Assembly (NCBI RefSeq): GCF_030824455.1
Contig: NZ_JAVBXR010000095.1
Coordinates: 1-64,000 of the forward strand
From: Desulfobulbus sp.
Lineage (GTDB): Bacteria; Desulfobacterota; Desulfobulbia; Desulfobulbales; Desulfobulbaceae
DNA length: 64,000 nucleotides
Direction of reading: 5' to 3'
Notes under the pieces: generated by a model
Told to the model about the DNA's origin: nothing
Database searches by the model: none
Seen by the model: the letters and a program-made list of their open reading frames with translations, nothing else
Position numbers and translations under genes: made by a program
In this document: piece by piece, positions 8,282-16,489 of the stretch
Numbering within the stretch: position 1 is the stretch's first letter
Layout: each line of letters starts with the position of its first letter

Positions 8282-9112
8282 ATGGCCAGGAAGAAAAAGC
8301 CGGAAAAAGCGGCCAATCATGAGCGGTGGCTGGTTTCCTACGCCGACTTCATCACCCTGCTGTTTGCGGTGTTTGTCACCTTGTACGCCATGTCGCAGAC
8401 CGACAAGAAGAAGGTGGAAGAGGTCGCCGCTTCCTATCGCGTCGCCTTTGGCGTAACCTCCAGCGTCAGTTCGGGCCAACCGAATATTTTGCCCAAAACC
8501 AATGTGGCGCCTGTCCCGACCATCCGGCCGCAAGCTGAACCTCCTGCCGCGCCTAAAGGAAACAAAGACAGCGCCGGCAAGGTCCGGGCAACCCACAAGG
8601 ACTTCAAGCACATGCTCGTGACGATAGAGAAATATCTCATGGAGCACAAGGCCGGCGGTCTCGTAGACGTCGAGGTGACCTCCAGAGGACTGGTTATCAG
8701 TCTGAAAGAGGCGGGGTTTTTCGATTCGGGCAGCGCCGTGATCAAACCCGTGGGCTTTGAACTGCTGGCCGAAATAGCCAATGTGTTGAATCCTTACGAC
8801 AACATGATCAGTTTTGAAGGGCACACCGACAATAAACCAATCCATTCATCGTTGTTTCCGTCAAACTGGGAGCTGTCGTCGACCCGGGCCACCAATTTGG
8901 CGCATCATTTTATCGACCGGCACGATTTCGCCCCACAGAAGCTTTCCGTGACCGGGTACGGCGAATACCGACCGATTGCGACCAACAGCACCGAGGAGGG
9001 ACGAAAACAAAATCGCCGGGTGGATATAGTTGTACAAGCAACCCCCGAGGGAGACGCCGAAGGGCCGCCACAGCCCGCGACGCCTTCGGAAGGTCAACGC
9101 CTGCCTTTGTGA
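8282..9112 (+). CDS. motB: Flagellar motor stator protein MotB
   Basis: This 276-residue protein has one transmembrane helix near residues 18-36 (WLVSYADFITLLFAVFVTLY). It contains the essential ion-binding Asp and precedes a linker rich in Pro/Ala and a periplasmic OmpA-like peptidoglycan-binding domain at about 130-250 (FEGHTDNKPI, WELSSTRATNL, GYGEYRPI, NRRVDIVV). It anchors the stator to the cell wall. It is translationally coupled to motA, with no gap. Length is normal. Confidence 0.92.
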   Translation: MARKKKPEKAANHERWLVSYADFITLLFAVFVTLYAMSQTDKKKVEEVAASYRVAFGVTSSVSSGQPNILPKTNVAPVPTIRPQAEPPAAPKGNKDSAGKVRATHKDFKHMLVTIEKYLMEHKAGGLVDVEVTSRGLVISLKEAGFFDSGSAVIKPVGFELLAEIANVLNPYDNMISFEGHTDNKPIHSSLFPSNWELSSTRATNLAHHFIDRHDFAPQKLSVTGYGEYRPIATNSTEEGRKQNRRVDIVVQATPEGDAEGPPQPATPSEGQRLPL

Positions 9113-9224
9113 CGGGTCCTGGAAAACACGCAGGTGCGCCCCCTGCATTTCCCGCTTGCATTCTTGCCCGAGAAGAGGGAAAGTAGGCCGCGTTCAATGT
9201 GTGGCGTTGAACAATTTTGTCAGA

Positions 9225-9345
9225 CATCGCTGAATTCCGCGACAAACGGAAGCGGGGGAACCACTTTGTTGGGGCGAATCGCGCATTGCGCGTAAGGCAT
9301 CTCTCAGCCTGAGCCCGTCAGCTCACCTCGCAAGCTTAATGGGAG
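9225..9345 (+). promoter_or_regulatory. c-di-AMP (ydaO/yuaA-type) riboswitch upstream of kup
   Basis: The leader carries the conserved ydaO blocks in order: GAATTCCG, GGGGGAACCA (9254-9263), GGGGCGAATC (9271-9280), a GCGC-ATT-GCGC stem, and CCCGTCAGCTCACCTCGCAAGC (9315 onward; GTCAGCTCACCTCGC is the hallmark). These match the consensus of the c-di-AMP riboswitch, which commonly controls potassium uptake and cell-wall genes. A GC-rich hairpin (about 9343-9370) between aptamer and start codon could be the expression platform. Recognition is by sequence memory; a covariance-model search would confirm it. Confidence 0.85.
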
Positions 9346-9397
9346 CCTCCGGGGTTGTTTCCAGGGGCTTGAATCACGGCAACCAGGAGTTCGCCCC

Positions 9398-11317
9398 ATG
9401 CCCTTTTTTGCGCGGTCCGCCGCCGCTCCATCGGACAATCATCCCCACCATCCCCAGGCGCCGCTGCATTCCCTGGCCCTGGCCGCCCTTGGCATCATCT
9501 ACGGCGACATCGGCACCAGCCCGCTCTACACCATCAAGGAATGCTTTTCCGGCAGCCACGGGGTGGAGGCGAACGCGGCCAACGTGCTTGGCATTTTGTC
9601 GCTGGTGTTCTGGTCGTTGATCATCGTGGTCAGCCTCAAATACGTTATTTTTGTGCTCCGCGCCGACAACAAGGGCGAGGGCGGCACCTTTTCTCTGCTC
9701 GCCGCCCTGCGCAAACCGCTGAGCGACCGCAAACGCTGGTGGACGGTGCTCACCGTGCTCACCGCCGCCGGGGCCTCGATGCTGTACGGCGACGGCATCA
9801 TCACCCCGGCCATCTCGGTGCTGTCGGCCATGGAAGGGCTCAACATGGCCACCGACGCGGCCGCGCCCTATGTGGTGCCGCTGACCTGCCTGATTCTGTT
9901 CGGGCTGTTTTTTGCCCAGCGGTTCGGCACTGCGGTGATCGGCAAGGTCTTCGGGCCGATCATGATTCTCTGGTTCGGCAGCATCGGCACGCTGGGCCTG
10001 CTGGCCGTCCTCCGTCAACCCGACGTGCTGGCCGCCCTCAATCCCTGGCACGCCTACCAGTATTTCGCGGTGCATCACCTCCACGGCATTGTCTCCCTGG
10101 CCTCGGTAGTGCTGTGCATCACCGGCTGCGAGGCGCTCTACGCCGACATGGGCCATTTCGGCCGGTTGCCGATCCGCATCACCTGGTACGGCATCGTCCT
10201 CCCCGGGCTGGTGCTCAGCTATTTCGGCCAGGGGGCGCTGCTGCTCCACGACCCAACCGTGGCCGAGGTCAATCCCTTCTACGCCCTGGCGCCCAAGGCT
10301 TTGCTCTATCCGCTGGTGGGATTGGCCACGGTGTCGGCGATCATCGCCTCCCAGGCCATGATTTCGGGCGTCTATTCGCTGACCCAACAGGCCATCCAGC
10401 TGGGCTTTACCCCGCGTATGCGCATCATCCACACCTCGGAGCAGGCCAAGGGCCAGATCTACATGCCGACGGTCAACTGGCTGGTGATGCTTGCCTGTCT
10501 GACCCTGGTGCTGGCGTTCAAGGAATCCACCCGGCTGGCCTCGGCCTACGGCTTTGCGGTGACCGCGACCATGACCATCACCTCGATCATGTACTTCCAC
10601 GTCACCCGTTTCCGCTGGAACTGGCCGCTGTGGCAGAGCGCCGCCCTGGCGGGTCTGTTCCTGATTTTCGACGGCGCCTTCCTCAGCGCCAACATCCTCA
10701 AGGTCAAGGACGGCGGCTGGATCACCATCTGCATCGCATCGATTGTGTTGATTTCGATGATCACCTGGCGCGACGGCCGGGCGTTGTTGGCCAAGCATTA
10801 CGCCCTGATGCGCATGCCCACCGACGTTTTTCTCAAGGATCTGGCCGAGTACAGCCCGCAACGGACAGCAGGCACGGCGGTGTTCATGTCGATCACGCCG
10901 GAAGGCGTCCCGCATACCCTGCTGCACCACCTCAAGCACAACGAGGCTCTGCACGAACGGGTGCTGCTGCTCTCCATACTCTCGGCGGAAACGCCCACCG
11001 TGCCCGCCGAGGAGCGGGTGTTTCTGGAAGATCTGGGGCAGGGATTTTATCGGATCAGGGCGAGCTACGGTTTTATGGAATCACCGGACATGCCGGGCAT
11101 TCTTGATTTGGTCGGCAAAAAGGGCGTGGCCATCGACATCTACACCACCTCGTTTTTCCTCGGCCGCGAGACCCTCTTTTCCAGCGGCTCGGCGCCCATG
11201 GCCCAGTGGCGCAAGAAGCTGTTCATCTTCATGTCGCGCAACGCCTGGAACGCCACCTCCTTCTTCAAGCTGCCGCCGGATCGGGTGGTGGAGTTGGGCA
11301 ACCAGGTGGAGTTGTAG
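9398..11317 (+). CDS. kup: Kup-family potassium uptake transporter
   Basis: This 639-residue membrane protein is a complete Kup/HAK/KT transporter. The N-terminal signature LAALGIIYGDIGTSPLYTIKE is followed by KGEGGTFSLLAAL, SMLYGDGIITPAISVLSA and an ALYADMGHFG block, about twelve transmembrane helices, and a roughly 200-residue soluble C-terminal domain. It imports K+, probably with H+. The ATG at 9398 has AGGAG nine bases upstream. The riboswitch in its leader implies control by the second messenger c-di-AMP, which generally shuts down K+ uptake. Confidence 0.95.
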   Translation: MPFFARSAAAPSDNHPHHPQAPLHSLALAALGIIYGDIGTSPLYTIKECFSGSHGVEANAANVLGILSLVFWSLIIVVSLKYVIFVLRADNKGEGGTFSLLAALRKPLSDRKRWWTVLTVLTAAGASMLYGDGIITPAISVLSAMEGLNMATDAAAPYVVPLTCLILFGLFFAQRFGTAVIGKVFGPIMILWFGSIGTLGLLAVLRQPDVLAALNPWHAYQYFAVHHLHGIVSLASVVLCITGCEALYADMGHFGRLPIRITWYGIVLPGLVLSYFGQGALLLHDPTVAEVNPFYALAPKALLYPLVGLATVSAIIASQAMISGVYSLTQQAIQLGFTPRMRIIHTSEQAKGQIYMPTVNWLVMLACLTLVLAFKESTRLASAYGFAVTATMTITSIMYFHVTRFRWNWPLWQSAALAGLFLIFDGAFLSANILKVKDGGWITICIASIVLISMITWRDGRALLAKHYALMRMPTDVFLKDLAEYSPQRTAGTAVFMSITPEGVPHTLLHHLKHNEALHERVLLLSILSAETPTVPAEERVFLEDLGQGFYRIRASYGFMESPDMPGILDLVGKKGVAIDIYTTSFFLGRETLFSSGSAPMAQWRKKLFIFMSRNAWNATSFFKLPPDRVVELGNQVEL

Positions 11318-12005
11318 GCGGCCACCAGTTTTGGGTTGTTGCGCAGAGCTCCCTGTTTGCCCAACTCCGTGGTTAACCGTTTCACTCACTTCATCCGATG
11401 TTCACCTCCTGATCTCGATTGGCTGCTGCTGAAATAGAAACGAATCTCACCGTGTGGGGTTTGAGCCTCAAGTCTTTTTGCGTTTCCTCATTGGTCGCCC
11501 CTGTTTGCATGATGAGCGGCCAATTCCCTCAAGTTTCGCACACCCCTCCAGCGGAACAGGCGTGAACGCGTTTTCCAGCACATGATAATGGTGGCAAAGA
11601 ATGAGCCGGACCACAACGAGCACAGGCTCTGTTTGATGAGCGGCAAGACGATCAAGACAAAGAGCAGCGTGACGGGTGGGAGACCTTCTCTTTTCGAATC
11701 CAGGACTGGTGGAGGAGCGTTCTGACGCCCAGCTCATTGAAGGAGGTGTTGACCTCGGATTCAACATCGAGGCCATGCCTCTCTATTGCCCGTTGGATGG
11801 ACAGTGAAAATGAGCTATTCTGCTTCACGGCAGATCAATTTTTCGTGTAGTTGTATGTGTAGTTGGTTAACGACAACAACGCTAATGCAATTGGAACTGC
11901 ATTTTCATCATTCAGCAAGTTAGGGTTTCAAAGAGCTTTCGCTATCGTATGGTGCGCTAAATTCTAGTTAATCATCGAATCCGCCAAAGCAAACAAAGGG
12001 TATTC
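11318..12005. other. 688-bp gap without intact gene
   Basis: The gap between kup and the glutaredoxin-FTR gene holds a decayed transposase-like stretch on the minus strand (listed separately) and an AT-richer right end (11820-12005) with no recognised motif. Confidence 0.5.
11488..11820 (-). pseudogene. Decayed transposase-like fragment
   Basis: Reading the minus strand in two frames joined by one frameshift gives a product resembling the N-terminal part of IS4-like DDE transposases: a segment with SIQRAIERHGLD and FNELGVRTLLHQS, then PPVTLLFVLIVLPLIKQSL and LWSGSFF, followed by an Arg-rich tail and a stop at 11488. The catalytic DDE part is missing and no terminal inverted repeats were found. 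The match is from pattern memory, so the family is uncertain. Confidence 0.4.
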
Positions 12006-12593
12006 ATGATGGAAACAAAACGGATAAAACTCTACAGCCTTTCAACCTGTGCCTACTGTCAGGCCATAAAGAAAATGCTCAGGGATCTTGATGTGCCGCA
12101 TGAATTCGTTGATGGCGACCTGCTGGAAGGTCAGGAGCGAGATGCCTTGTTGGCTGAATTGCGCCTGCTCAACCCCAGCTGCTCCTTTCCCACCATCAAC
12201 ATCGACGGGCAAACCATTACCGGATTCAAGGTGCAGGAGATCAAGGAGGCCATTGGGGTGCGCACCAAGGTCGACGATCTCCATGACATGCTCAAAAAGG
12301 TGCAGGAGCCCAAAGGCTATTTCTTCAACCGGGACCGGGAGCGGACTTTTGATCTGCTCCGAGGCTTGCTGACCAACAAGGACCGCTATGGCTACATGGC
12401 CTGCCCCTGCAGGCTGGCTTCGGGAAAGCGAGAGGCTGACCGAGACATCATCTGCCCCTGTGAGTATCGGGCGGCGGATGTCGAGGAATTCGGTTCTTGT
12501 TACTGTCAGTTTTATGTGTCTCAGGAATGGAACGAGGAACGCATTCCTCATATTTTTGTGCCGGAGAGAAGGCCCGTCGGGCGGGACTCCTGA
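12006..12593 (+). CDS. Glutaredoxin fused to ferredoxin-thioredoxin reductase catalytic (beta) domain
   Basis: This 195-residue cytoplasmic redox protein has an N-terminal glutaredoxin/thioredoxin fold (about 5-85) with the active site Cys15-Ala-Tyr-Cys18 and the FPTINIDG cis-proline block. The C-terminal domain (about 105-180) carries the six cysteines of FTR-beta as CPC (133, 135), CPC (150, 152) and CYC (165, 167). In plant-type FTR these hold a 4Fe-4S cluster and the redox disulfide. The spacings (CPC-X14-CPC-X12-CYC) differ from the classical X16/X8. Probably it reduces its own glutaredoxin domain using a ferredoxin. Start: tandem ATGs after AAGGG. Isolated gene beside decayed DNA. Confidence 0.85.
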   Translation: MMETKRIKLYSLSTCAYCQAIKKMLRDLDVPHEFVDGDLLEGQERDALLAELRLLNPSCSFPTINIDGQTITGFKVQEIKEAIGVRTKVDDLHDMLKKVQEPKGYFFNRDRERTFDLLRGLLTNKDRYGYMACPCRLASGKREADRDIICPCEYRAADVEEFGSCYCQFYVSQEWNEERIPHIFVPERRPVGRDS

Positions 12594-12702
12594 AACATCT
12601 GTCTCGTCCACGCCTTGCTGGCGGCTGTTCGTTTGAGCAGGGCCCTCAAAAGAAAGCACCAGTGAATCACACGTCTCTCGGAAGGAGCGTAACGGCAGGG
12701 GA

Positions 12703-13288
12703 AAACTAACAATCGGGGTTGGCGCCAGCCTGCTTGGCCAGAACGTTGGTTATAACGGCGGGGGCCAGCTCAAATTTAATCCGTGAGACCCTGCGCTGGT
12801 AGGCAGCGAGGATGCCCCCTCGGCTGGTGACCAGCCGCCGCGGTGTCGACCCTACCCGAACCGGTGCAGGTCTGGGCCGAGGACAGAGTGCAGCAGCTCG
12901 AACAAGAGGATCTCTGCGGCTTCTTGCCCACAGCCAGGAGCACTGCCGATTGATGGGGCGGTTCCTCGCCAATAGGCCTGAATCCGTCGAAGAAGCCTGC
13001 AGTCAATAGGGCGCATTCCTTGCGAAAATCCTGCAGGTTCGCACCACCGCAAAGAAGCATCGCAACGTCCTCCTGCATATCTTCGGCTATTTCAAGCAGG
13101 AGCTTTCACCTGATGAAAAGCAGGAAGTGCTGGAGATGATTGAGGCCTATAGCCTCGCAGATGTACCGCTGATCGTCCCTATTATACTGATCAACCACCA
13201 TGTTCGTACATTCGATCAACTCGACCTGCGCGACCAGTGCTATCTCCACCCTCACCCTCTCGACCTGCGCCTGCGCAGCCATTGCTGA
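12703..13288 (+). pseudogene. Degenerate DUF523/DUF1722 (YbbK-YbgA) gene
   Basis: Pieces of a DUF523-DUF1722 protein lie in correct order but in different frames. The N-terminal block IGVGASLLGQNVGYNGG is near 12712-12775. A middle part RVQQLEQEDLCGF runs within 12876-12953. The complete C-terminal DUF1722 end is at 13040-13288 (KKHRNVLLHIFGYFKQEL, YLHPHPLDLRLRSHC). A stop ends the first block, frameshifts separate the pieces, and much of the middle is missing. Intact relatives are often encoded with photolyase and the lipid genes found here downstream, so this is probably the decayed first gene of that cluster. Confidence 0.8.
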
Positions 13289-13294
13289 ATAATT

Positions 13295-13777
13295 ATGCAA
13301 CAACAAGAAAAACATTGTCCAAAGGACCGGGAACAGTTGGCGTCGCAACTGCGCTGTTTGTTTCAACAACAACTCCATATGGTGCTGGCAACCCACGACG
13401 GCGCCGCGCCCTACACCAGCCTGATGGCCTTTGCCGCTGCCGCCGAGCTCGACCGCCTTTTTGTTTTCACCTCACGTGGCACGCGTAAATACAGTAACAT
13501 GGCTGCCAACAATCAGGTCTCGGCGCTCATCGACAACCGGACCAACCGCAGCGCCGATTTTCAGTCGGCTCTTGCGGTCACAGCCCTTGGACAGGCAAGG
13601 GAACTGCTGGGAAAAGACAGAGACGGCCCGCTCGCCCTCTTTCTCCAACGGCATCCTGAGCTTGAGCCCTTTTGTCTGGCCCCATCTTCTGCCCTCATGG
13701 TCCTCATGGTCCGCCGATATATCCTCGTGAACCGGTTCGATGAGGTGCGCCTGCTTGACATCCAGACCATTGCCTGA
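13295..13777 (+). CDS. Pyridoxamine 5'-phosphate oxidase-like flavin-binding protein
   Basis: This 160-residue protein has the split-barrel PNPOx-like fold: an opening helix, then HMVLATHDGAAPYTSLMAFA, a strand LFVFTSRGTRKYSNMAANNQVSALID typical of the FMN-binding subunit, and a helical segment followed by a final strand pair. Relatives bind FMN, F420 or heme; the ligand cannot be read here. It begins directly after the DUF523/DUF1722 remnant and precedes the lipid-modification genes, as in related clusters. No clear ribosome binding site precedes the ATG at 13295. A weak 5-bp hairpin with T-run follows near 13817-13840. Confidence 0.8.
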   Translation: MQQQEKHCPKDREQLASQLRCLFQQQLHMVLATHDGAAPYTSLMAFAAAAELDRLFVFTSRGTRKYSNMAANNQVSALIDNRTNRSADFQSALAVTALGQARELLGKDRDGPLALFLQRHPELEPFCLAPSSALMVLMVRRYILVNRFDEVRLLDIQTIA

Positions 13778-13945
13778 GCGCGGCATCAAAGCAGACCAGT
13801 CACAATTCATCGACAACACTGTTGTTTTTTTCAGGGGAAGCATTACGGTAGTCATATCTTCTTCTTTGAATCTCCTGGCAACATGAAGTGAGTGTTAGGC
13901 GCCCTTTCACGGTTTATCGGTTTTCTACGTCGGGGAGGCAGTCGC

Positions 13946-14359
13946 ATGAATTTCTCGTTTTGGTTCAAGCTCTACCTGTTCACCATCCCGGTTTTCTTTG
14001 CCATCGACATGATCTGGCTGGGTTATGTGGCCAGGAATTTCTATAAGGAGCAGCTCCATTCGCTGCTCAGCCCCCAGGTCAATTGGACCGCGGCCCTCCT
14101 CTTCTATTTTATCTACATCGTCGGCATTCTTCTTTTTGCCGTTCGTCCTGGCCTGGAAGCCGGCTCGCTCGCCAGGGCCTGCCTTTTCGGCGCCCTGTTC
14201 GGCTTTTTCACCTATACCACCTATGATCTCACCAATCTGGCGACGCTGCGCGACTGGCCGGTGCTGGTCACCGTGGTCGACATCGCCTGGGGCACGGTGC
14301 TCTGCACCCTGGTGAGCGGCGGCAGTTTTCTCATTGGTTCCTGGCTTCTGAAGGGATGA
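13946..14359 (+). CDS. DUF2177 family membrane protein
   Basis: This 137-residue inner-membrane protein has four predicted transmembrane helices and the family blocks IDMIWLGYVARNFYKEQL near the N terminus and YDLTNLATLRDWP near residue 95. The function of DUF2177 is unknown; it recurs with DUF1295, CFA-synthase-like and FAD oxidoreductase genes. The ATG at 13946 follows GGGGAGG at 13932-13938. First gene of a tight run that continues to 19031. Confidence 0.85.
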   Translation: MNFSFWFKLYLFTIPVFFAIDMIWLGYVARNFYKEQLHSLLSPQVNWTAALLFYFIYIVGILLFAVRPGLEAGSLARACLFGALFGFFTYTTYDLTNLATLRDWPVLVTVVDIAWGTVLCTLVSGGSFLIGSWLLKG

Positions 14360-14390
14360 AACCCCTTGTCCCCAAAATGATTGCAGCGTG

Positions 14391-15209
14391 ATGATCATGG
14401 CCAGCGTTTTAGAAAGTGCGGCGCTCCTCCTCCTGGCCTACATGAGTTGCATGTTTGTCATCGGCCTGCTTGCCAAAGACAATAGCCTGATTGACATAGC
14501 CTACGGCCCGGCCTTTGTGGTCGCCTCCTGGGGCGCCTGGCTGTTTGGCGGCAGTGCGGGATTCCGCCCCCTGCTGCTGCTTGCTCTCGTCACGCTCTGG
14601 GGGGTGCGTCTTGGTTTGCATATCGGCCTGCGCCACAGGGGCAAGGGGGAGGACTTTCGTTACCAAGCCTTCCGTGAGGCCTGGGGCAAGACCATAATCT
14701 GGCGGAGTTTTCTCCAGATCTATCTGCTCCAGGGGGCAGTGGTTTTTGTGGTGGCGATGCCGATCCTGCTCACCATCGCCAGTCCCGGCGGTGGTCCGCG
14801 TTGGACCGATTTCTTGGGCATCCTGCTCTTTGGAGTCGGGTTCTTCTTCGAGGCAGTCGGCGACTGGCAGTTGACCCGTTTCAAACAGAACCCGGCCCAT
14901 CGCGGCCAGACCATCGAGGAGGGGTTGTGGCGCTACACCCGTCATCCCAACTATTTTGGTGAAGCCGTTCTCTGGTGGGGTATTTTTATTATTGGACTGG
15001 GATCACCGGCAGGCCTCTGGGGTCTGATCAGCCCGCTGACCATCTGCTTTCTCCTCCTCAAAGTGTCCGGCATCCCCATGCTTGAGGCCAAATACCTTGG
15101 CAATCCCCAGTTCGAGGCCTACAAGGCCAGGACCAACGCCTTTTTCCCCTGGCTCCCGAAAAAGGGGCCGGGCACTCCTACCTCCACCGGCAAGCCGGAA
15201 CATTCATGA
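14391..15209 (+). CDS. DUF1295 family protein (steroid 5-alpha-reductase-like)
   Basis: This 272-residue polytopic membrane protein has a C-terminal isoprenylcysteine methyltransferase/steroid-5-alpha-reductase-like core, including LTRFKQNPAHRGQTIEEGLWRYTRHPNYFGE (about residues 162-192), which in the wider superfamily forms the NADPH or SAM binding end. The product is probably a membrane enzyme acting on a lipid, but no substrate is proven. The start is ATG 14391; a GTG three bases earlier and an ATG six bases later are alternatives. Its TGA overlaps the next ATG (ATGA), showing translational coupling. Confidence 0.8.
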   Translation: MIMASVLESAALLLLAYMSCMFVIGLLAKDNSLIDIAYGPAFVVASWGAWLFGGSAGFRPLLLLALVTLWGVRLGLHIGLRHRGKGEDFRYQAFREAWGKTIIWRSFLQIYLLQGAVVFVVAMPILLTIASPGGGPRWTDFLGILLFGVGFFFEAVGDWQLTRFKQNPAHRGQTIEEGLWRYTRHPNYFGEAVLWWGIFIIGLGSPAGLWGLISPLTICFLLLKVSGIPMLEAKYLGNPQFEAYKARTNAFFPWLPKKGPGTPTSTGKPEHS

Positions 15210-16489
15210 ACCCATCAGATAACAGGACACCCCGAAAACGAGTTGCGGTGATCGGCGGCGGTGTGGCCGGCATTGTAGCCGCCCACCTCCTTCAGAAAAC
15301 CCATGACGTCACCCTGCTGGAACAGGGCGACTACCTCGGCGGTCATACCCATACCATCCCTGTCCCCGATGGTCCGGATGCCGGCGCCCCGGTCGACACC
15401 GGCTTCATCGTTTTCAATGAGGCCACCTATCCCCATTTCATCCAATTCCTGGAGGAACTCAAGGTGCCATCGAGGCGGACGGAGATGTCGTTCGGCTTCC
15501 AGTGCCTCCAGACCGGCTTGGTGTATGCCGGCAATGATCTCAACGGCCTCTTTGCCCAGCGATCCAACCTATTGAAACCACACTTCTATCGTTTTCTCCT
15601 TGAGATTGGGCGTTTCAGCAAGCAGGCGAACATGGATCTAGACGCGGGCCACGACCTGGGAACCCTGGAACAATGGGTGATCCGGCGCCGGTTCATGCCT
15701 TTTATGGTCGAAAACTATCTCAAACCCATGGCCGCCGCCATCTGGTCGACCCCGGCCGGCCAGGTCGCCGCCTTCCCGGCCCGGTCCTTTCTCCTCTTCT
15801 TCCGCAATCACGGCCTGCTGACCTTTGTCAACCGACCGAGTTGGCGGACGGTGAGCGGCGGCAGTTGGAGTTATGTCAAGGCTTTTACCCAGGCGTTCAC
15901 CGGCACGATCCGCCTGCAGGCCGGAGTGGAGCGACTGGACCGCACCGATGACGGCGTCCTGGTAGCCAGCGCCGGTCAGCCCCCGGAGCGCTTTGACCAG
16001 GTGGTGATCGCCACCCATGCCGATCAGGCGCTCCGCTTGCTTGGTGATCCGACCCCGGAAGAAAAGCGGCTTCTTGGCCCCTGGCGGTACGAGGCTAACA
16101 ACACGGTCCTCCATACCGATGTGTCGGTGCTGCCTTCCATGCCCAGGGCTTGGTCCTGCTGGAATTTTCGGAGGGAAGCGGGTAATACGGCGGATCAGCC
16201 CGTGTACCTCACCTACAGCATGAATCTGCTCCAGGGGTTGACCACCCGCAAACAGTATCTCGTCACCCTGAACCGGCCCGGCGACTACGACGAAAGTCAA
16301 GTGATTGCCCGCATGATCTACCATCACCCCACCTATACCGTCGATTCCATGGCAACCCAGCCCTCGCTGCCGACGCTCAACGGGGTCAATAACACCTATT
16401 TCTGCGGCAGCTATTTCGGCTACGGATTCCATGAGGATGCGGTTCGTTCCAGTGTCCAGGCGGTCAAACTTTTGCAGGATAAAGCATGA
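15206..16489 (+). CDS. FAD-dependent amine-oxidase-like oxidoreductase
   Basis: This 427-residue enzyme starts with a dinucleotide-binding motif (RVAVIGGGVAGIVAAHLL, about 11-28) followed by EQGDYLGGHTHT. This is the NAD(P)/FAD-binding amine-oxidase-like family that accompanies CFA-synthase-like genes. The C-terminal FAD contact NNTYFCGSYFGYGFHEDA is present. It probably oxidises or desaturates a fatty-acyl chain in membrane lipid together with the neighbouring methyltransferase (inference from context and from the furan-fatty-acid pathway). It overlaps its neighbours by ATGA at both ends. Confidence 0.85.
   Translation: MNPSDNRTPRKRVAVIGGGVAGIVAAHLLQKTHDVTLLEQGDYLGGHTHTIPVPDGPDAGAPVDTGFIVFNEATYPHFIQFLEELKVPSRRTEMSFGFQCLQTGLVYAGNDLNGLFAQRSNLLKPHFYRFLLEIGRFSKQANMDLDAGHDLGTLEQWVIRRRFMPFMVENYLKPMAAAIWSTPAGQVAAFPARSFLLFFRNHGLLTFVNRPSWRTVSGGSWSYVKAFTQAFTGTIRLQAGVERLDRTDDGVLVASAGQPPERFDQVVIATHADQALRLLGDPTPEEKRLLGPWRYEANNTVLHTDVSVLPSMPRAWSCWNFRREAGNTADQPVYLTYSMNLLQGLTTRKQYLVTLNRPGDYDESQVIARMIYHHPTYTVDSMATQPSLPTLNGVNNTYFCGSYFGYGFHEDAVRSSVQAVKLLQDKA

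Noticed and set aside
9374-10954. Long minus-strand frame opposite kup
   Set aside because: Composition of a shadow frame (Gln/Gly/His-rich), no ribosome binding site, and the Kup protein is unmistakable.
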